Part shown: positions 1-8,440 of the stretch, one piece after another
How the letters are laid out: the number at the start of each line of letters is the position of its first letter
How positions within the stretch are numbered: the first letter of the stretch is position 1
NCBI GenBank assembly: GCA_009377605.1
Contig: WHTT01000004.1
Coordinates: forward strand, 1 to 64,000
Source of the DNA: Luteitalea sp.
Lineage (GTDB): Bacteria > Acidobacteriota > Vicinamibacteria > Vicinamibacterales > Vicinamibacteraceae
Reading direction: 5' to 3'
DNA: 64,000 nt
Notes under the pieces: generated by a model
What the model saw: only the letters and a program-made list of their open reading frames with translations
Database searches by the model: none
Told to the model about the DNA's origin: nothing
Program-made: the position numbers and the translations under genes

Positions 1-784
1 GGTAGGTATATCCGTACACGACTTTCGTGATCTTTCCGTTCTCCACCTTGGCGGATCGATGCCACGTCTGGACAATGAACTTGTCGGTCGCCTCGACGTC
101 GCCAAACACGATGTGCTCGATGTAGGACTGAGGGGAGAGCTCGATCACGGTGCGGGCGGCTGGCATCCAGCCACCCACCAGACCTGCGGAGCGCTTCTCC
201 TGCTGTTGTTGCCGTTGGCCGGGAACGGGTCGGAGCTCCGGAAAGTGCTGAGACGGTAACCAGGTGCGAGTGGAACCGGCAGCATAGACCGGCGTGACAT
301 CGTGGGCTTCCTTGGTGCCGACAAACGTGGTCCATCTGCCGCGGCCCCGCTCTTGTTGCGGCGCAGACCCTTGGGGCGGCGCCGCCGATCGCACCTGGAC
401 GGGATCCGGATCATTGCCACCCGCCAAGAGCTTGTCGGCGAGCAGGTCTGGACCGGAGAGGCCGATGTCGTCCATGCTCAGTCCGAGGTGTGGCGGTTCC
501 GCTTCGGCGAAGCCGGCCTCGGTGCTCTTCGGCATGACGCGGGTCGTGCCCGTTGACGACACGAACGTCATGACGCCGTCGCGCGTGCGCAGATCCTCAT
601 AGGCCTTCCACGCCCGGTTGTTCTGCTCGAACTCGCAAATCAGTGTGTGGCCCTCGACGCTGACAGGTGCTGATCCACCGCTCGTGTCGCCCGCTGTCGC
701 CTGAGCGGCCGGTGTCACCGGAGTCAAGGCCTTGACCGTTGCCGCCGCCGTCGCCAAATTCTGCAAGAAGCTTCGACGATCCAT
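1..784 (-). CDS. Tat-exported protein of unknown function (C-terminus cut by window edge)
   Basis: The reverse strand is open from an ATG at 784 to the window edge, giving 261 complete codons with no stop. The N-terminus reads MDRRSFLQNLATAAATVKAL, a twin-arginine motif (RRSFLQ) followed by an Ala-rich stretch and an AQA cleavage-like site, so Tat export is likely. The mature part has a glutamine-rich segment (about residues 190-200) and no catalytic motif I recognise. The function is unknown. The upstream 200 bp hold two REP-like hairpins. It could be an Acidobacteria-specific secreted protein; only the coding status and the signal are firm. Confidence 0.7.
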   Translation of the reverse strand, partial: MDRRSFLQNLATAAATVKALTPVTPAAQATAGDTSGGSAPVSVEGHTLICEFEQNNRAWKAYEDLRTRDGVMTFVSSTGTTRVMPKSTEAGFAEAEPPHLGLSMDDIGLSGPDLLADKLLAGGNDPDPVQVRSAAPPQGSAPQQERGRGRWTTFVGTKEAHDVTPVYAAGSTRTWLPSQHFPELRPVPGQRQQQQEKRSAGLVGGWMPAARTVIELSPQSYIEHIVFGDVEATDKFIVQTWHRSAKVENGKITKVVYGYTY

Positions 785-803
785 TGGTCTCTCTCCAGTT
801 TTC

Positions 804-865
804 GCGCGGCCTGAAGGCCGCGCGCTACGTACGAGGAAATGTGGGCCTAAAAGGCCGCGCCCTAC
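804..865. repeat. two REP-like hairpins ending in CTAC
   Basis: Two GC-rich hairpins (804-828 and 843-865) each end in CTAC on the plus strand, i.e. GTAG at the foot on the minus strand. The sequence after each (CGTACGAGGAAATGT / CGTATGAGGAAATGT) is also nearly duplicated. They lie upstream of the Tat protein gene. They belong to the GTAG-footed family seen at many intergenic sites in this window. Confidence 0.7.
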
Positions 866-1058
866 GTATGAGGAAATGTCGAAACTTCACCTCCCGGTCA
901 AGCGAATTGAAGTAATAGGACCATTAGCCCTTTTTCATCCCCTGACGGGCACTCGCGGTCGCCTAAAGAATCTGACAGCGGCGTGTGCCGCGAACACCCG
1001 ATGATCCATGAGTTCACGGGAGCTCCGCGTGCGCCTGCACGATTTCGAAGGGGGAGGT

Positions 1059-2444
1059 ATGCGACAGAGATCTTCGATCCCGTTCGTTTCCGCGGCCCAT
1101 CTCGCGGTCAGGTCGACACCCGCGCGACTGTTCGTAGCGGCCGCAGCGTTGGTGGTTGGCGTTGACTCCGGCGGAAGCTTTGAGGCGTCTGAACAGGAGA
1201 AGCAGACCAACTACGTCGTCAAGAACCTGCCGTCGCTCGGCGGAACGAACAGCCGGGGCAGCAGCATCAACAACCTGGGTTGGATAGGAGGCTACTCCAA
1301 CCTGGCGGAGGACACGAGCCGCCATGCCACGCTGTGGCTATACGGATTCGAATTCGATCTTGATACCCTCGGCGGCCCCAACAGCAGCGTGGCTTGGTCG
1401 TCGGCGATGAACAACCGGGGGCTGATCGCGGGGATCTCGCAGACGACCACACCCGAGCCGCTTGGACAACGGTTCAGCTGCTGGGTATTTTTCCCAGGGC
1501 CTAACAATTTCGGCCCTACCTGTCGTGGAGTCGTCTGGGAATGGGGCGAGATACGGCCGCTTCCGTTGCTCGACGGCGGCTACAACAGCTTTGCCACGGC
1601 GGTCAACAATCGTGGCGAGGTGACTGGATGGTCGGAGAACGGCGTCGTGGATCCAGAATGCGACCCGGAATCAACGCAGGTTTTGCAGTTCCGCCCGGTC
1701 ATTTGGGGCCCTGGCAGAGACCAGATTCGGGAGATGCCGCTCTTCGGCGACGACACCTCAGGGACCGTCAACGCGATCAACGACCGCGGCCAGGCAGTCG
1801 GCATCTCGGGTGTCTGCGACCAGGCCGTGGGCAGGCACAGCGCCAAGCACGCGGTGCTCTGGGAGAACGGCACCGTCCGGGATATCGGCAACATCGGAGG
1901 TGACTGGTGGAACACGCCGACGGCCATCAACCAGCGGGGCGATATCGTCGGATTCCTCGGCCACCCGGACGATCCCGAGGGCGCACTGCAAGCGTTTCTG
2001 TGGACCAAGCATGGAGGCATGCAGCCCCTGGGCGTGCTTCCAGGACAAACGCCGGAGCACGTTCGGAGCGAAGCGTACGGCATCAACGAACGGGGCCAGG
2101 TGGTGGGCTTGTCCTGCGATGCGGAGTTCAATTGCCGCGCCTTCTTGTGGGAAGACGGTGTAATGAAAGACCTCACGATGCTGGCGCCTGGCTATGACGG
2201 TGTTCTCGTGCATGCTAGGGATATCAATGATCTCGGCATGATCTCGGGCATCGCCTTCGATCCCGACACCGAGGAGAGCGTGGCCTACTGGGCAATCCCC
2301 CGCCACCATCGGCGTGGCCACCACGCGACTTCGTCATTCGCATCTGGCCGCAGCCGTGCGACATCGCGTGTCGTCTTGCCGGATGATGTGAAGCGAGAAA
2401 TGCTGCATCCACTGAGCTCTGGTCACGCGACGCCAGCTCGATAG
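1059..2444 (+). CDS. exported HAF-repeat protein
   Basis: Probable extracellular repeat protein of the HAF family. After a hydrophobic signal-like segment (about residues 14-34) the protein is built from repeating blocks of roughly 50 residues with recurring features: 'A..INN.G...G' (INNLGWIGGY, MNNRGLIAGI, VNNRGEVTGW, INDRGQAVGI, INQRGDIVGF, INERGQVVGL) followed by 'A.LW..G...DL'. This is the pattern of HAF repeats, predicted to fold as a beta-propeller-like structure. I chose the ATG at 1059, which follows a GGGGGAGG stretch, over an in-frame start 51 bases upstream. The last 50 residues are basic and low in complexity. Substrate and role are unknown. Confidence 0.75.
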   Translation: MRQRSSIPFVSAAHLAVRSTPARLFVAAAALVVGVDSGGSFEASEQEKQTNYVVKNLPSLGGTNSRGSSINNLGWIGGYSNLAEDTSRHATLWLYGFEFDLDTLGGPNSSVAWSSAMNNRGLIAGISQTTTPEPLGQRFSCWVFFPGPNNFGPTCRGVVWEWGEIRPLPLLDGGYNSFATAVNNRGEVTGWSENGVVDPECDPESTQVLQFRPVIWGPGRDQIREMPLFGDDTSGTVNAINDRGQAVGISGVCDQAVGRHSAKHAVLWENGTVRDIGNIGGDWWNTPTAINQRGDIVGFLGHPDDPEGALQAFLWTKHGGMQPLGVLPGQTPEHVRSEAYGINERGQVVGLSCDAEFNCRAFLWEDGVMKDLTMLAPGYDGVLVHARDINDLGMISGIAFDPDTEESVAYWAIPRHHRRGHHATSSFASGRSRATSRVVLPDDVKREMLHPLSSGHATPAR

Positions 2445-2489
2445 TGCGTCACCGCCTGTAGTTGCGAGGGGCTTTTAGGCCTGGTTTCA

Positions 2490-2614
2490 ACCACGAAGAC
2501 ACGAAGAGTCCACCACGAAGGACACGAAGAAGACCAATTGATTTGCTTCTTCGTGTCCTTCTTTACTTCGTGTCCTTCGTGTTCTTCGTGGTGAGATCTT
2601 CGTGTTCTTCGTCG
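2490..2614. repeat. 9-bp short tandem repeats, inverted arrays (CTTCGTGTC type)
   Basis: The left part has copies of CACGAAGGA/CACGAAGAC and the right part has the reverse complement CTTCGTGTC/CTTCGTGTT/CTTCGTGGT. The two arrays can pair as one long imperfect hairpin. The array fills the convergent gap between the HAF-repeat gene and mqnE and ends just short of the mqnE stop codon. Confidence 0.8.
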
Positions 2615-2621
2615 TTCCGAG

Positions 2622-3719
2622 TCAGCTGGCGCGAAGGACCTTGTACATCGTGTCGCGCTCGCACGGCTCGAAGCCGGCGGCGGTGATGAGGCGGCGGATT
2701 TGGTCGGTCGAGAGGATGAAGGGTGTGTCGGACCCTGCCATGTGATAGATGCGCTCTTCTTGCACTGTGCCGTCGAGATCGTCCGCACCAAACCACAGCG
2801 CCGCCTGCGCCACATCGACGCCCGTCGCCACCCAGAACGCCTTGATGTGATCGATGTTGTCGAGAACGAGGCGCGACACTGCATGCGTACGCAGCGTGTC
2901 GGCGGCAGTCGGCGCGGGCAGCTTGCGCATGCGGTTGCCGTCCGGATGGAACGCAAGCGGAATGAATGCCTGAAAGCCGTTGGTCTCATCCTGCAAGGCA
3001 CGAGCACGGAGCATGTGATCCACACGCTCGTCGTACCGCTCGATGTGCCCGTACAGCATGGTTACATTGCTCTTGATCCCGAGCCGATGCGCCACACGGT
3101 GGATGCTCAAGTATCGCTCACTGCCACATTTGTCCGAGGCGATCTTCCGTCGCACACGCTCGGCAAAGATCTCGGCGCCCCCGCCCGGCAGCGCTTCCAG
3201 ACCAGCTTCCATGAGACGCTGGAGCACCTGCTCGTCGGTCATGCCATAGAGATCTGCGAAGAATGCGATTTCGACCGCGGTGAACGCCTTGAGCGTGACA
3301 TCTGGTCGAATGCGCTTGAAGCCGCGGAGTAGCTCTGTGTAGTAGCTGAACGGCAGGTTCGGGTGCAATCCGTTGACGATGTGAATCTCGGTGATGGGCT
3401 GATCGGCGCGCTCGCGCAGCTTGTTCCACGCCTGATCGAGTGACATCGTGTAGGCGTCAGGATTACCTTCCTCGAGTCGGGCAAACGAACAGAACAAACA
3501 GGACGCAACGCAGACGTTGGTGGCCTCGAGACGGAGGTTGTGATTGAAATAGGTCCGGCGACCGTGACGACGCTGGCGCGCTCGATTCGCCAGCCATCCA
3601 AGCGCAAATAGGTCTCTGCACTCGAACAGCCTGACACCATCCTCCAAACCGAGACGCTCGCCCGCACGCAGCTTGTCGTCGATGTCGTCGATCCCCGCGG
3701 CAACAAGGCGGTCGCGCAT
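2622..3719 (-). CDS. mqnE: aminodeoxyfutalosine synthase MqnE
   Basis: Radical SAM enzyme of the futalosine route to menaquinone; it joins 3-[(1-carboxyvinyl)oxy]benzoate to the SAM-derived adenosyl radical to give aminofutalosine. The [4Fe-4S] ligands are C70, C74 and C77 (NVCVASCLFCSF), preceded by the family-typical YFNHNLRLEATN. Later motifs NGLHPNLPFSYY, KAFTAVEI and LPGGGAEIF also match the MqnE/MqnC/CofH group. The 365-residue length and the first motif favour MqnE over MqnC. mqnD lies at 10.2 kb on the same strand and a MenG/UbiE methyltransferase at 30.3 kb, so the pathway is dispersed. The ATG start is the first codon of a well-aligned N-terminus. Confidence 0.93.
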   Translation of the reverse strand: MRDRLVAAGIDDIDDKLRAGERLGLEDGVRLFECRDLFALGWLANRARQRRHGRRTYFNHNLRLEATNVCVASCLFCSFARLEEGNPDAYTMSLDQAWNKLRERADQPITEIHIVNGLHPNLPFSYYTELLRGFKRIRPDVTLKAFTAVEIAFFADLYGMTDEQVLQRLMEAGLEALPGGGAEIFAERVRRKIASDKCGSERYLSIHRVAHRLGIKSNVTMLYGHIERYDERVDHMLRARALQDETNGFQAFIPLAFHPDGNRMRKLPAPTAADTLRTHAVSRLVLDNIDHIKAFWVATGVDVAQAALWFGADDLDGTVQEERIYHMAGSDTPFILSTDQIRRLITAAGFEPCERDTMYKVLRAS

Positions 3720-3772
3720 AGCTCATTTGGATGGTACGTCATTGGAGAGCGGCGCGGCAACCGAGGCAAGAA

Positions 3773-3807
3773 CAGTGGTCAGTGGTCAGTGGTCAGTGGT
3801 CAGTGAT
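3773..3807. repeat. 7-bp tandem repeat CAGTGGT x5
   Basis: Four exact CAGTGGT heptads and a fifth variant (CAGTGAT) run without spacers between mqnE and the riboswitch. A related partly inverted copy (CAGTGGCCACTG) is at 15.48 kb. Confidence 0.85.
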
Positions 3808-3856
3808 TCCCGGGCAGGTTTTTACCGTGGTGGCCGAAGGCGCCGGCCAGGGGTCC

Positions 3857-3914
3857 GGACGGAGGCGAGGCGTCCCTACCGCCCCTCTGGTAGGGCGCGT
3901 TCGCCGAACGCGCC
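3857..3914. repeat. REP-like pair (inverted GTAG hairpins)
   Basis: 3890-3914 is GTAG followed by a perfect hairpin GGCGCGTTC-gcc-GAACGCGCC. Just upstream, 3857-3879 is a decayed copy in the opposite orientation ending in CCTAC. The pair forms a BIME-like unit 5' of the cobalamin riboswitch. Confidence 0.7.
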
Positions 3915-3927
3915 GTGCTAGAATCCG

Positions 3928-4180
3928 TCTGCCAGTCCCGCTTGCCCGGGGAACGTAGGGAAGCTGGGTGAAAGTCCCACACGGTCCCGCCACTGTGAGC
4001 GGCGTAGGCTCGTCGCAGGACAACGGTCCCGCCACTGTGCTTCTTGCCCGGCCGAAGCTCGCTGCAAGCGAGCGAAGTCCGGCGGTATGGGAAGGCGCGA
4101 TGAGCCGATCCCTGGTGCGGCTGTCCCGCATCCGGTGGATCCGCCGCAAGTCAGGAAACCTTGGCCCCGGTCGGCACTCA
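3928..4180 (+). promoter_or_regulatory. cobalamin (B12) riboswitch
   Basis: The leader of the btu operon contains the conserved blocks of the cobalamin riboswitch in order: AGGGAAGCTGGGTGAAAGTCCC (about 3956-3978), the B12-box core CGGTCCCGCCACTGTGAGCGG (from 3982) and the 3' block AAGTCAGGAAACC (4148-4160). It should bind adenosylcobalamin or a related cobalamin and repress expression of the downstream uptake genes. The 17-nt core ACGGTCCCGCCACTGTG is present twice (3981-3997 and 4023-4039), which is unusual. The exact P1 stem ends are uncertain. Confidence 0.93.
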
Positions 4181-4182
4181 CT

Positions 4183-4207
4183 CTGCGGACGGCTTTCTCG
4201 TCCGCAG
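4183..4207 (+). promoter_or_regulatory. hairpin between riboswitch and btuB ribosome binding site
   Basis: CTGCGGAC (4183-4190) and GTCCGCAG (4200-4207) form a perfect 8-bp stem with a 9-nt loop. It lies after the riboswitch and 25 bases before the btuB Shine-Dalgarno AGGAGG (4232-4237). No T-run follows, so it is more likely part of the expression platform acting on translation than an intrinsic terminator. Confidence 0.5.
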
Positions 4208-4241
4208 TGCTCGGCGCGTGGAGACGCCGACAGGAGGCCAG

Positions 4242-6539
4242 ATGTTCTTCGCGGCTCGCTCGCCTTCGATATCGCTGGTGTTTGCGTGCACGATTGTGGC
4301 AACCGCGCCAAGCGTCGTGCACGGTGCAACGTCACAGGCAGCCAACGACACACATCCAAAAGGCGGAAGCGTCCACGGCGGCGTCGTCGATCCGGACAAT
4401 CGGCCGGTCGGCGGCGTTCGCGTCGTTCTCGACCGCGACGCCGCGCCGAATATCACCGACATGACCGACGCGCGTGGGCATTTTGCCTTCGACGGGCTCG
4501 ACGCGGGCCACTACGAGCTGCGCGCGTTTGCCGACGGCTTCGCAGCACGACCGGTGTCACTCACGCTCCGCGGCGACGAGACGCGTGAGCTGACGGTCCG
4601 ACTTCGCATCAGTCCAATCAACGAGTCGATGATCGTGTCGGCCAGCCAGGTCGAGCAGCCGCGCTCGGAGATCGGCGACAGCGTCAGCAGCTTCACCGAT
4701 CTCGAGCTGCGCGCGCGACAGATCGACAGCGTCGCCGGCGCGCTGCGGCTCGTGCCGGGGGTCACGGTCGCACAGAGCGGCGGTCATGGCAGCGTCACGT
4801 CTCTCTTTCCGCGCGGTGGAGAATCGAACTACACGCTGGTGCTCGTCGACGGCGTACGGGTGAACGACTTCGGCGGGGCCTTTGATTTTGCGCACGTCGG
4901 CGTCACGGCGGTCGAGCGCCTGGAGGTGGTACGTGGGCCGCAGAGCGCATTGTTCGGCAGCGACGCTATCGGGGGTGTCGTACAGATTGTCACCAAGCGC
5001 GGCGGTCCGACGCGCGCGGCCGGAAGCTATGAGCATGGAACCCTCGACACGCGGCGGTTCGCGGCCGACGCGGCCGGCTCCGTAGGCACGTGGCGCTGGG
5101 GCGGCGGCGTGGAGCGGCAGTCGAGCGACGGCTTCACCGGCACGGCGCCGGCGACCGGCGAGCGTGTGAGTAACGATGACTACACGCGCACGATGCTGAC
5201 CGCAAGCGGGAGTTATCACACGCGCCGGGATCAGGTGACGCTCGTGGGACACTGGGGTGAGAACGAGCGCGGCTTTCCGGGACCCTACGGGTCGGATCCG
5301 AATGAGACCTATCCCGGCATCGACCGAATCTCGCGCGGCGACAACGACACGTACGGCGCGGCGGTGGCGGCATCGCGGGCCTGGACGCCGGCGCTCAGAA
5401 CCCGCGGAGAGCTATCGATGAGCGCGCGCGCGAGCGGCTTCGTCAGCCCATTTGGCACTTCCGCTTCGGACAACCGACTCACAAGCGTACGCCTCCAAAG
5501 CGACTATGTGATGAGCGCAGATCTGGCGCTCAGCGCCGGCGCGGAGATGCAGCTCGAGCGCGCCGGTAGCTCCTTCATCACCGGCCGCGCCGGTCAGCCA
5601 GTGGATGTCGATCGGCGCGAGACGGGTCTCTTCGGCGAGCTTCGCTGGACGACTGGTCCCGTCTCGCTCACCGCGGGCGTTCGCGGTGATCACTTCCATC
5701 GCGAACGGCTCGAAGGCAGCAACGACCCGTTCGAGCCGAGGCCAGGCTTTGACACGGACACACTTGTGTCGGTCAATCCCAAGGTTGCGCTCTCGTACCT
5801 GGTCCACGCATCGCCGGATGCCTGGACGCGTCTCCGAGGCAGCGCGGGCACCGGGATTCGGCCGCCCGACGCGTTCGAGATTGCGTTTACCGACAACCCG
5901 GCCCTGCGACCGGAGCGGAGTCGGAGCGCCGATGTCGGGATCGAGCAAGGTCTCGCCGGCGGGCGCCTCGTCATCGATGCCGCACTGTTCGTCAATCGCT
6001 ACGACGACCTCATCATTCCGGTGGGCCGCTCGTTCCAAGACGCGAGCCAATTCCGGACCGATAACATCTCGAACGCCCGGGCCCATGGCGTGGAGCTGTC
6101 GGTGGCAACACGGCCCTCCGCGGGGTTTTCCGTCCGCGCGGGCTACACATGGCTCGACTCCGCTATCCTCGCGTCCGACGGCTCGAGCGGCGAGGCGCCG
6201 TCCCCATTCAACGTCGGTGACCGCCTGCCGCGACGCCCACGGCATCGAGGCTTTCTCGACATGGTGTACTCTGCCGGCCGGGTCGCGGCGTTCGCACGCC
6301 TCGATGCTCGGGGTGAATTGCTGGACGTCGACCCCACGAATGGTGCGTTCGGCGGTACCCTGAGCGCGGCCGGCTACGGTGTGTTCGATACGGGCGCAAG
6401 TTTCACGCTCTGGCGCGGCGTCGACCTGCTGGGGCGGTTCACGAACCTGTTCGATCGAGAGTACGAAGAGATTCTCGGCTTTCCCGCGCTCGGTCGCAGC
6501 TTGACCATGGGCGTGCGTGTCGATATTGGAACACGTTGA
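4242..6539 (+). CDS. btuB: TonB-dependent outer-membrane cobalamin receptor BtuB
   Basis: Outer-membrane receptor for cobalamin, energised by TonB. The 765-residue product has a signal peptide (about residues 1-30), a carboxypeptidase-regulatory-like Ig fold (about 40-120, GGVVDPDNRPVGGVRVVLD), a plug domain (about 140-270: LRLVPGVTV, LVLVDGVRVND, VERLEVVRGPQSALFGSDAI, GGVVQIVTK) and a beta-barrel ending in LFDREYEEILGFPALGRS and a terminal strand. The start at 4242 is set by AGGAGG four bases upstream; a TTG 81 bases upstream lies in the leader. The cobalamin riboswitch immediately upstream and the B12 ABC transporter genes downstream identify the substrate. It overlaps btuD (TGATG). Confidence 0.92.
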   Translation: MFFAARSPSISLVFACTIVATAPSVVHGATSQAANDTHPKGGSVHGGVVDPDNRPVGGVRVVLDRDAAPNITDMTDARGHFAFDGLDAGHYELRAFADGFAARPVSLTLRGDETRELTVRLRISPINESMIVSASQVEQPRSEIGDSVSSFTDLELRARQIDSVAGALRLVPGVTVAQSGGHGSVTSLFPRGGESNYTLVLVDGVRVNDFGGAFDFAHVGVTAVERLEVVRGPQSALFGSDAIGGVVQIVTKRGGPTRAAGSYEHGTLDTRRFAADAAGSVGTWRWGGGVERQSSDGFTGTAPATGERVSNDDYTRTMLTASGSYHTRRDQVTLVGHWGENERGFPGPYGSDPNETYPGIDRISRGDNDTYGAAVAASRAWTPALRTRGELSMSARASGFVSPFGTSASDNRLTSVRLQSDYVMSADLALSAGAEMQLERAGSSFITGRAGQPVDVDRRETGLFGELRWTTGPVSLTAGVRGDHFHRERLEGSNDPFEPRPGFDTDTLVSVNPKVALSYLVHASPDAWTRLRGSAGTGIRPPDAFEIAFTDNPALRPERSRSADVGIEQGLAGGRLVIDAALFVNRYDDLIIPVGRSFQDASQFRTDNISNARAHGVELSVATRPSAGFSVRAGYTWLDSAILASDGSSGEAPSPFNVGDRLPRRPRHRGFLDMVYSAGRVAAFARLDARGELLDVDPTNGAFGGTLSAAGYGVFDTGASFTLWRGVDLLGRFTNLFDREYEEILGFPALGRSLTMGVRVDIGTR

Positions 6540-7354
6540 TGCTGCAAGCTGCAGGCGTCTCATTCGGCTATCGCGAGATTCCCGTGGTCACAGACGTCTC
6601 GCTCACGGTCGAGTCTGGTCGCGTGCTCGGACTGCTTGGTCCAAACGGCGCGGGAAAGAGCACGCTCCTCAAGCTGCTCGCGGGCATTCTGAAACCCACC
6701 TTTGGCGCGGTCACGCTAGACGGGCTGCCGCTTGCCGCTTACTCGCGACGGCGACTGGCACGCCGGCTCGCGGTGGTGCCGCAAGAAACGCATCCGGCGT
6801 TCAGCTTCAGCGTGCTCGAGCTGGCGCTGATGGGTCGCTACCCTCATCTGGATGCATTCGAGCTCGAAGGGCCGGAGGATGTGGCAATGGCGCGCGCGGC
6901 GCTCGAGGCGACCGGCACGGCGCACCTGGAGGCGCGCGCATTCGCCACATTGAGTGGTGGTGAGAAGCAGCGCGTTGTGATCGCCAGCGCGCTCGCGCAG
7001 TTCGGGAATCAGGAGACGGGAAACAGAAGTCGTGTGGGCGAGCTATTGCTGCTCGATGAGCCGACGTCTTCACTCGATCTGCGCTATCAACTCGAAATTG
7101 CCGCCCTTCTGGTGCGTCTGAATCGGGAGCGCGGGACCACCCTCGTCCTGACGACCCACGACCTCGGCTTTGCGGCAAGCGTGTGTCAGGAGCTCTTGTT
7201 GCTGCGCGACGGGCGCCTGCTCGCCAGCGGGCCGACGGCCGCGGTTCTCACGCCAGCCAACGTGCGGGCGCTCTATGGCGTCGAAGTGGACGTTCGGTAT
7301 CACGCAGACGCTGGCCACCTGATGGTAGTGCCGCTTGCCCTGAGCGGACCGTGA
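6539..7354 (+). CDS. btuD: cobalamin ABC transporter ATPase BtuD
   Basis: ATP-binding subunit of the B12 importer. Visible motifs: Walker A GPNGAGKST (about residue 34), signature LSGGEKQR (about 138), Walker B LLLLDEPTSSLD and the switch histidine in TTHDLG. Between the signature helix and Walker B there is an extra segment FGNQETGNRSRVG (about residues 154-166), encoded by a degenerate 7-bp repeat (7005-7031). Most homologues join these two motifs directly. The ATG at 6539 overlaps the btuB stop, and the gene overlaps btuC by four bases, so translation is probably coupled. Confidence 0.93.
   Translation: MLQAAGVSFGYREIPVVTDVSLTVESGRVLGLLGPNGAGKSTLLKLLAGILKPTFGAVTLDGLPLAAYSRRRLARRLAVVPQETHPAFSFSVLELALMGRYPHLDAFELEGPEDVAMARAALEATGTAHLEARAFATLSGGEKQRVVIASALAQFGNQETGNRSRVGELLLLDEPTSSLDLRYQLEIAALLVRLNRERGTTLVLTTHDLGFAASVCQELLLLRDGRLLASGPTAAVLTPANVRALYGVEVDVRYHADAGHLMVVPLALSGP
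7005..7031. repeat. degenerate heptad repeat inside btuD
   Basis: Heptads GGAATCA, GGAGACG, GGAAACA and GAAGTCG follow one another in the coding sequence. They encode the extra surface segment between the ABC signature and Walker B. The reading frame is kept. Confidence 0.5.
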
Positions 7355-8370
7355 CGACCGTCGCCTTCTCTCTTCGTCGACGCGCGCTCCTGGTGTACGG
7401 GGGGTTCGGTGCGCTGGCCCTCGCCGCGCAGCTCTTCGCTCCACTGATTGGATCGACGTCGATCAGCCTCACGCGCGCCCTGGACGGCTCGGTCCCCTTC
7501 GCGAGCAACGTGGATGCTCAGATCTTCTTCATCGCACGCCTGCCGCGGACACTCGCGGCCGGCCTGGTCGGCGCGTCGCTGGCGGGCTCGGGGGTGATGC
7601 TGCAGGCGCTGCTCCGAAACCCGCTGGCCGAGCCGTTCACGCTGGGCGTATCCGCCGGCTCCGCGCTGGGCGCCATGTCGGCGATGCTCCTCGCCCCGCC
7701 CATCCTGGTGCTCGGAGTGTCCGCGGTGCCGCTGGCAAGCTTTGCTGGAGCGGTGGGCGCGGTGGCCATCGTGTATGCGCTGGCCAGCGCCCGGCACCGC
7801 GGCTTCTCGACCGACGTCCTGCTGCTGACCGGCGTCACGCTGAACGCCTTCTTTTCGGCGATCATCCTCTTTCTGCAGTACCGTGCGGACCCGGCCGAGA
7901 CCGTGCAGACGCTCCGTTGGCTCATGGGAGACCTCGACGTCAGCGGCTATGGGCCGATCGTCGTGGCATTACCGCTCATCGCCGCGGCCTTCGTGATCTT
8001 CTTGTGGATGCCGCGAGCGCTGAATCTGCTCACGATGGGATCCGAAAGCGCCGCTGCGCGCGGCGTCGACGTCCTCCGCGTACAACGACTGGCATTCTTC
8101 AGCGCGTCGATTGCCACCGGCGCCGCGGTGTCGCTGGCAGGTCCTATAGGATTCGTTGGCATTGTCGTCCCGCACGTCGTTCGGCTATTCGTGGGGTCTG
8201 ACCATCGGCTGGTGTTGCCAGGCGCTGCGCTCTTCGGTGCGGCGTTTCTCGTCGGCTGCGACCTGGTTGCGCGGACGATCATGGCACCGCTGGAGCTGCC
8301 GGTCGGCATCATCACGGCGGTCATCGGTGGCCCCTTCTTTTTATGGCTCCTGTTCAGACGGGCACGATGA
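7351..8370 (+). CDS. btuC: cobalamin ABC transporter permease BtuC (FecCD family)
   Basis: Membrane subunit of the vitamin B12 importer, 339 residues. It has about ten hydrophobic segments and FecCD landmarks: RLPRTLAAGLVGASLAGSGVMLQALLRNPLAEPFTLGVSAGSALGA (shown here in pieces RLPRTLAAGLVGASLAGSG and NPLAEPFTLGVSAG), LTGVTLNAFFSAI, RWLMGDL and GPIGFVGIVVPHVVR. The GTG at 7351 overlaps the btuD stop; the reading frame stays open upstream, but that stretch is antiparallel in use to the btuD coding sequence and has no membrane character. It is followed by a 167-bp gap with a strong hairpin before btuF. Confidence 0.92.
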   Translation: MTTVAFSLRRRALLVYGGFGALALAAQLFAPLIGSTSISLTRALDGSVPFASNVDAQIFFIARLPRTLAAGLVGASLAGSGVMLQALLRNPLAEPFTLGVSAGSALGAMSAMLLAPPILVLGVSAVPLASFAGAVGAVAIVYALASARHRGFSTDVLLLTGVTLNAFFSAIILFLQYRADPAETVQTLRWLMGDLDVSGYGPIVVALPLIAAAFVIFLWMPRALNLLTMGSESAAARGVDVLRVQRLAFFSASIATGAAVSLAGPIGFVGIVVPHVVRLFVGSDHRLVLPGAALFGAAFLVGCDLVARTIMAPLELPVGIITAVIGGPFFLWLLFRRAR

Positions 8371-8388
8371 TGATGCAGGTACGTGCGC

Positions 8389-8425
8389 AGGCCTTCCGCC
8401 TTCGCTAAAGCTTCGGCGGGCCGCC
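8389..8425. repeat. inverted repeat TTCCGCCTTCGC / GCTTCGGCGG
   Basis: In the btuC-btuF gap the sequence CCTTCCGCCTTCGC-taaa-GCTTCGGCGGGCC forms an imperfect hairpin. Relatives of this motif (GCCGAAGC...GCGAAGGCGGA) occur at 24883-24911 and in the tandem units at 43124-43227, so it is another dispersed family. Confidence 0.55.
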
Positions 8426-8440
8426 AGCCAGCACTGGCTT

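Noticed and set aside
2490-2614. Possible small gene in the CTTCGTGTC repeat
   Set aside because: Reading frames here encode only repetitive Lys/Arg/Glu or Phe/Val strings and lie in a repeat array.
4161-4241. Upstream TTG start for btuB
   Set aside because: It lies next to the 3' end of the riboswitch and would translate the 4183-4207 hairpin; AGGAGG precedes the ATG at 4242.
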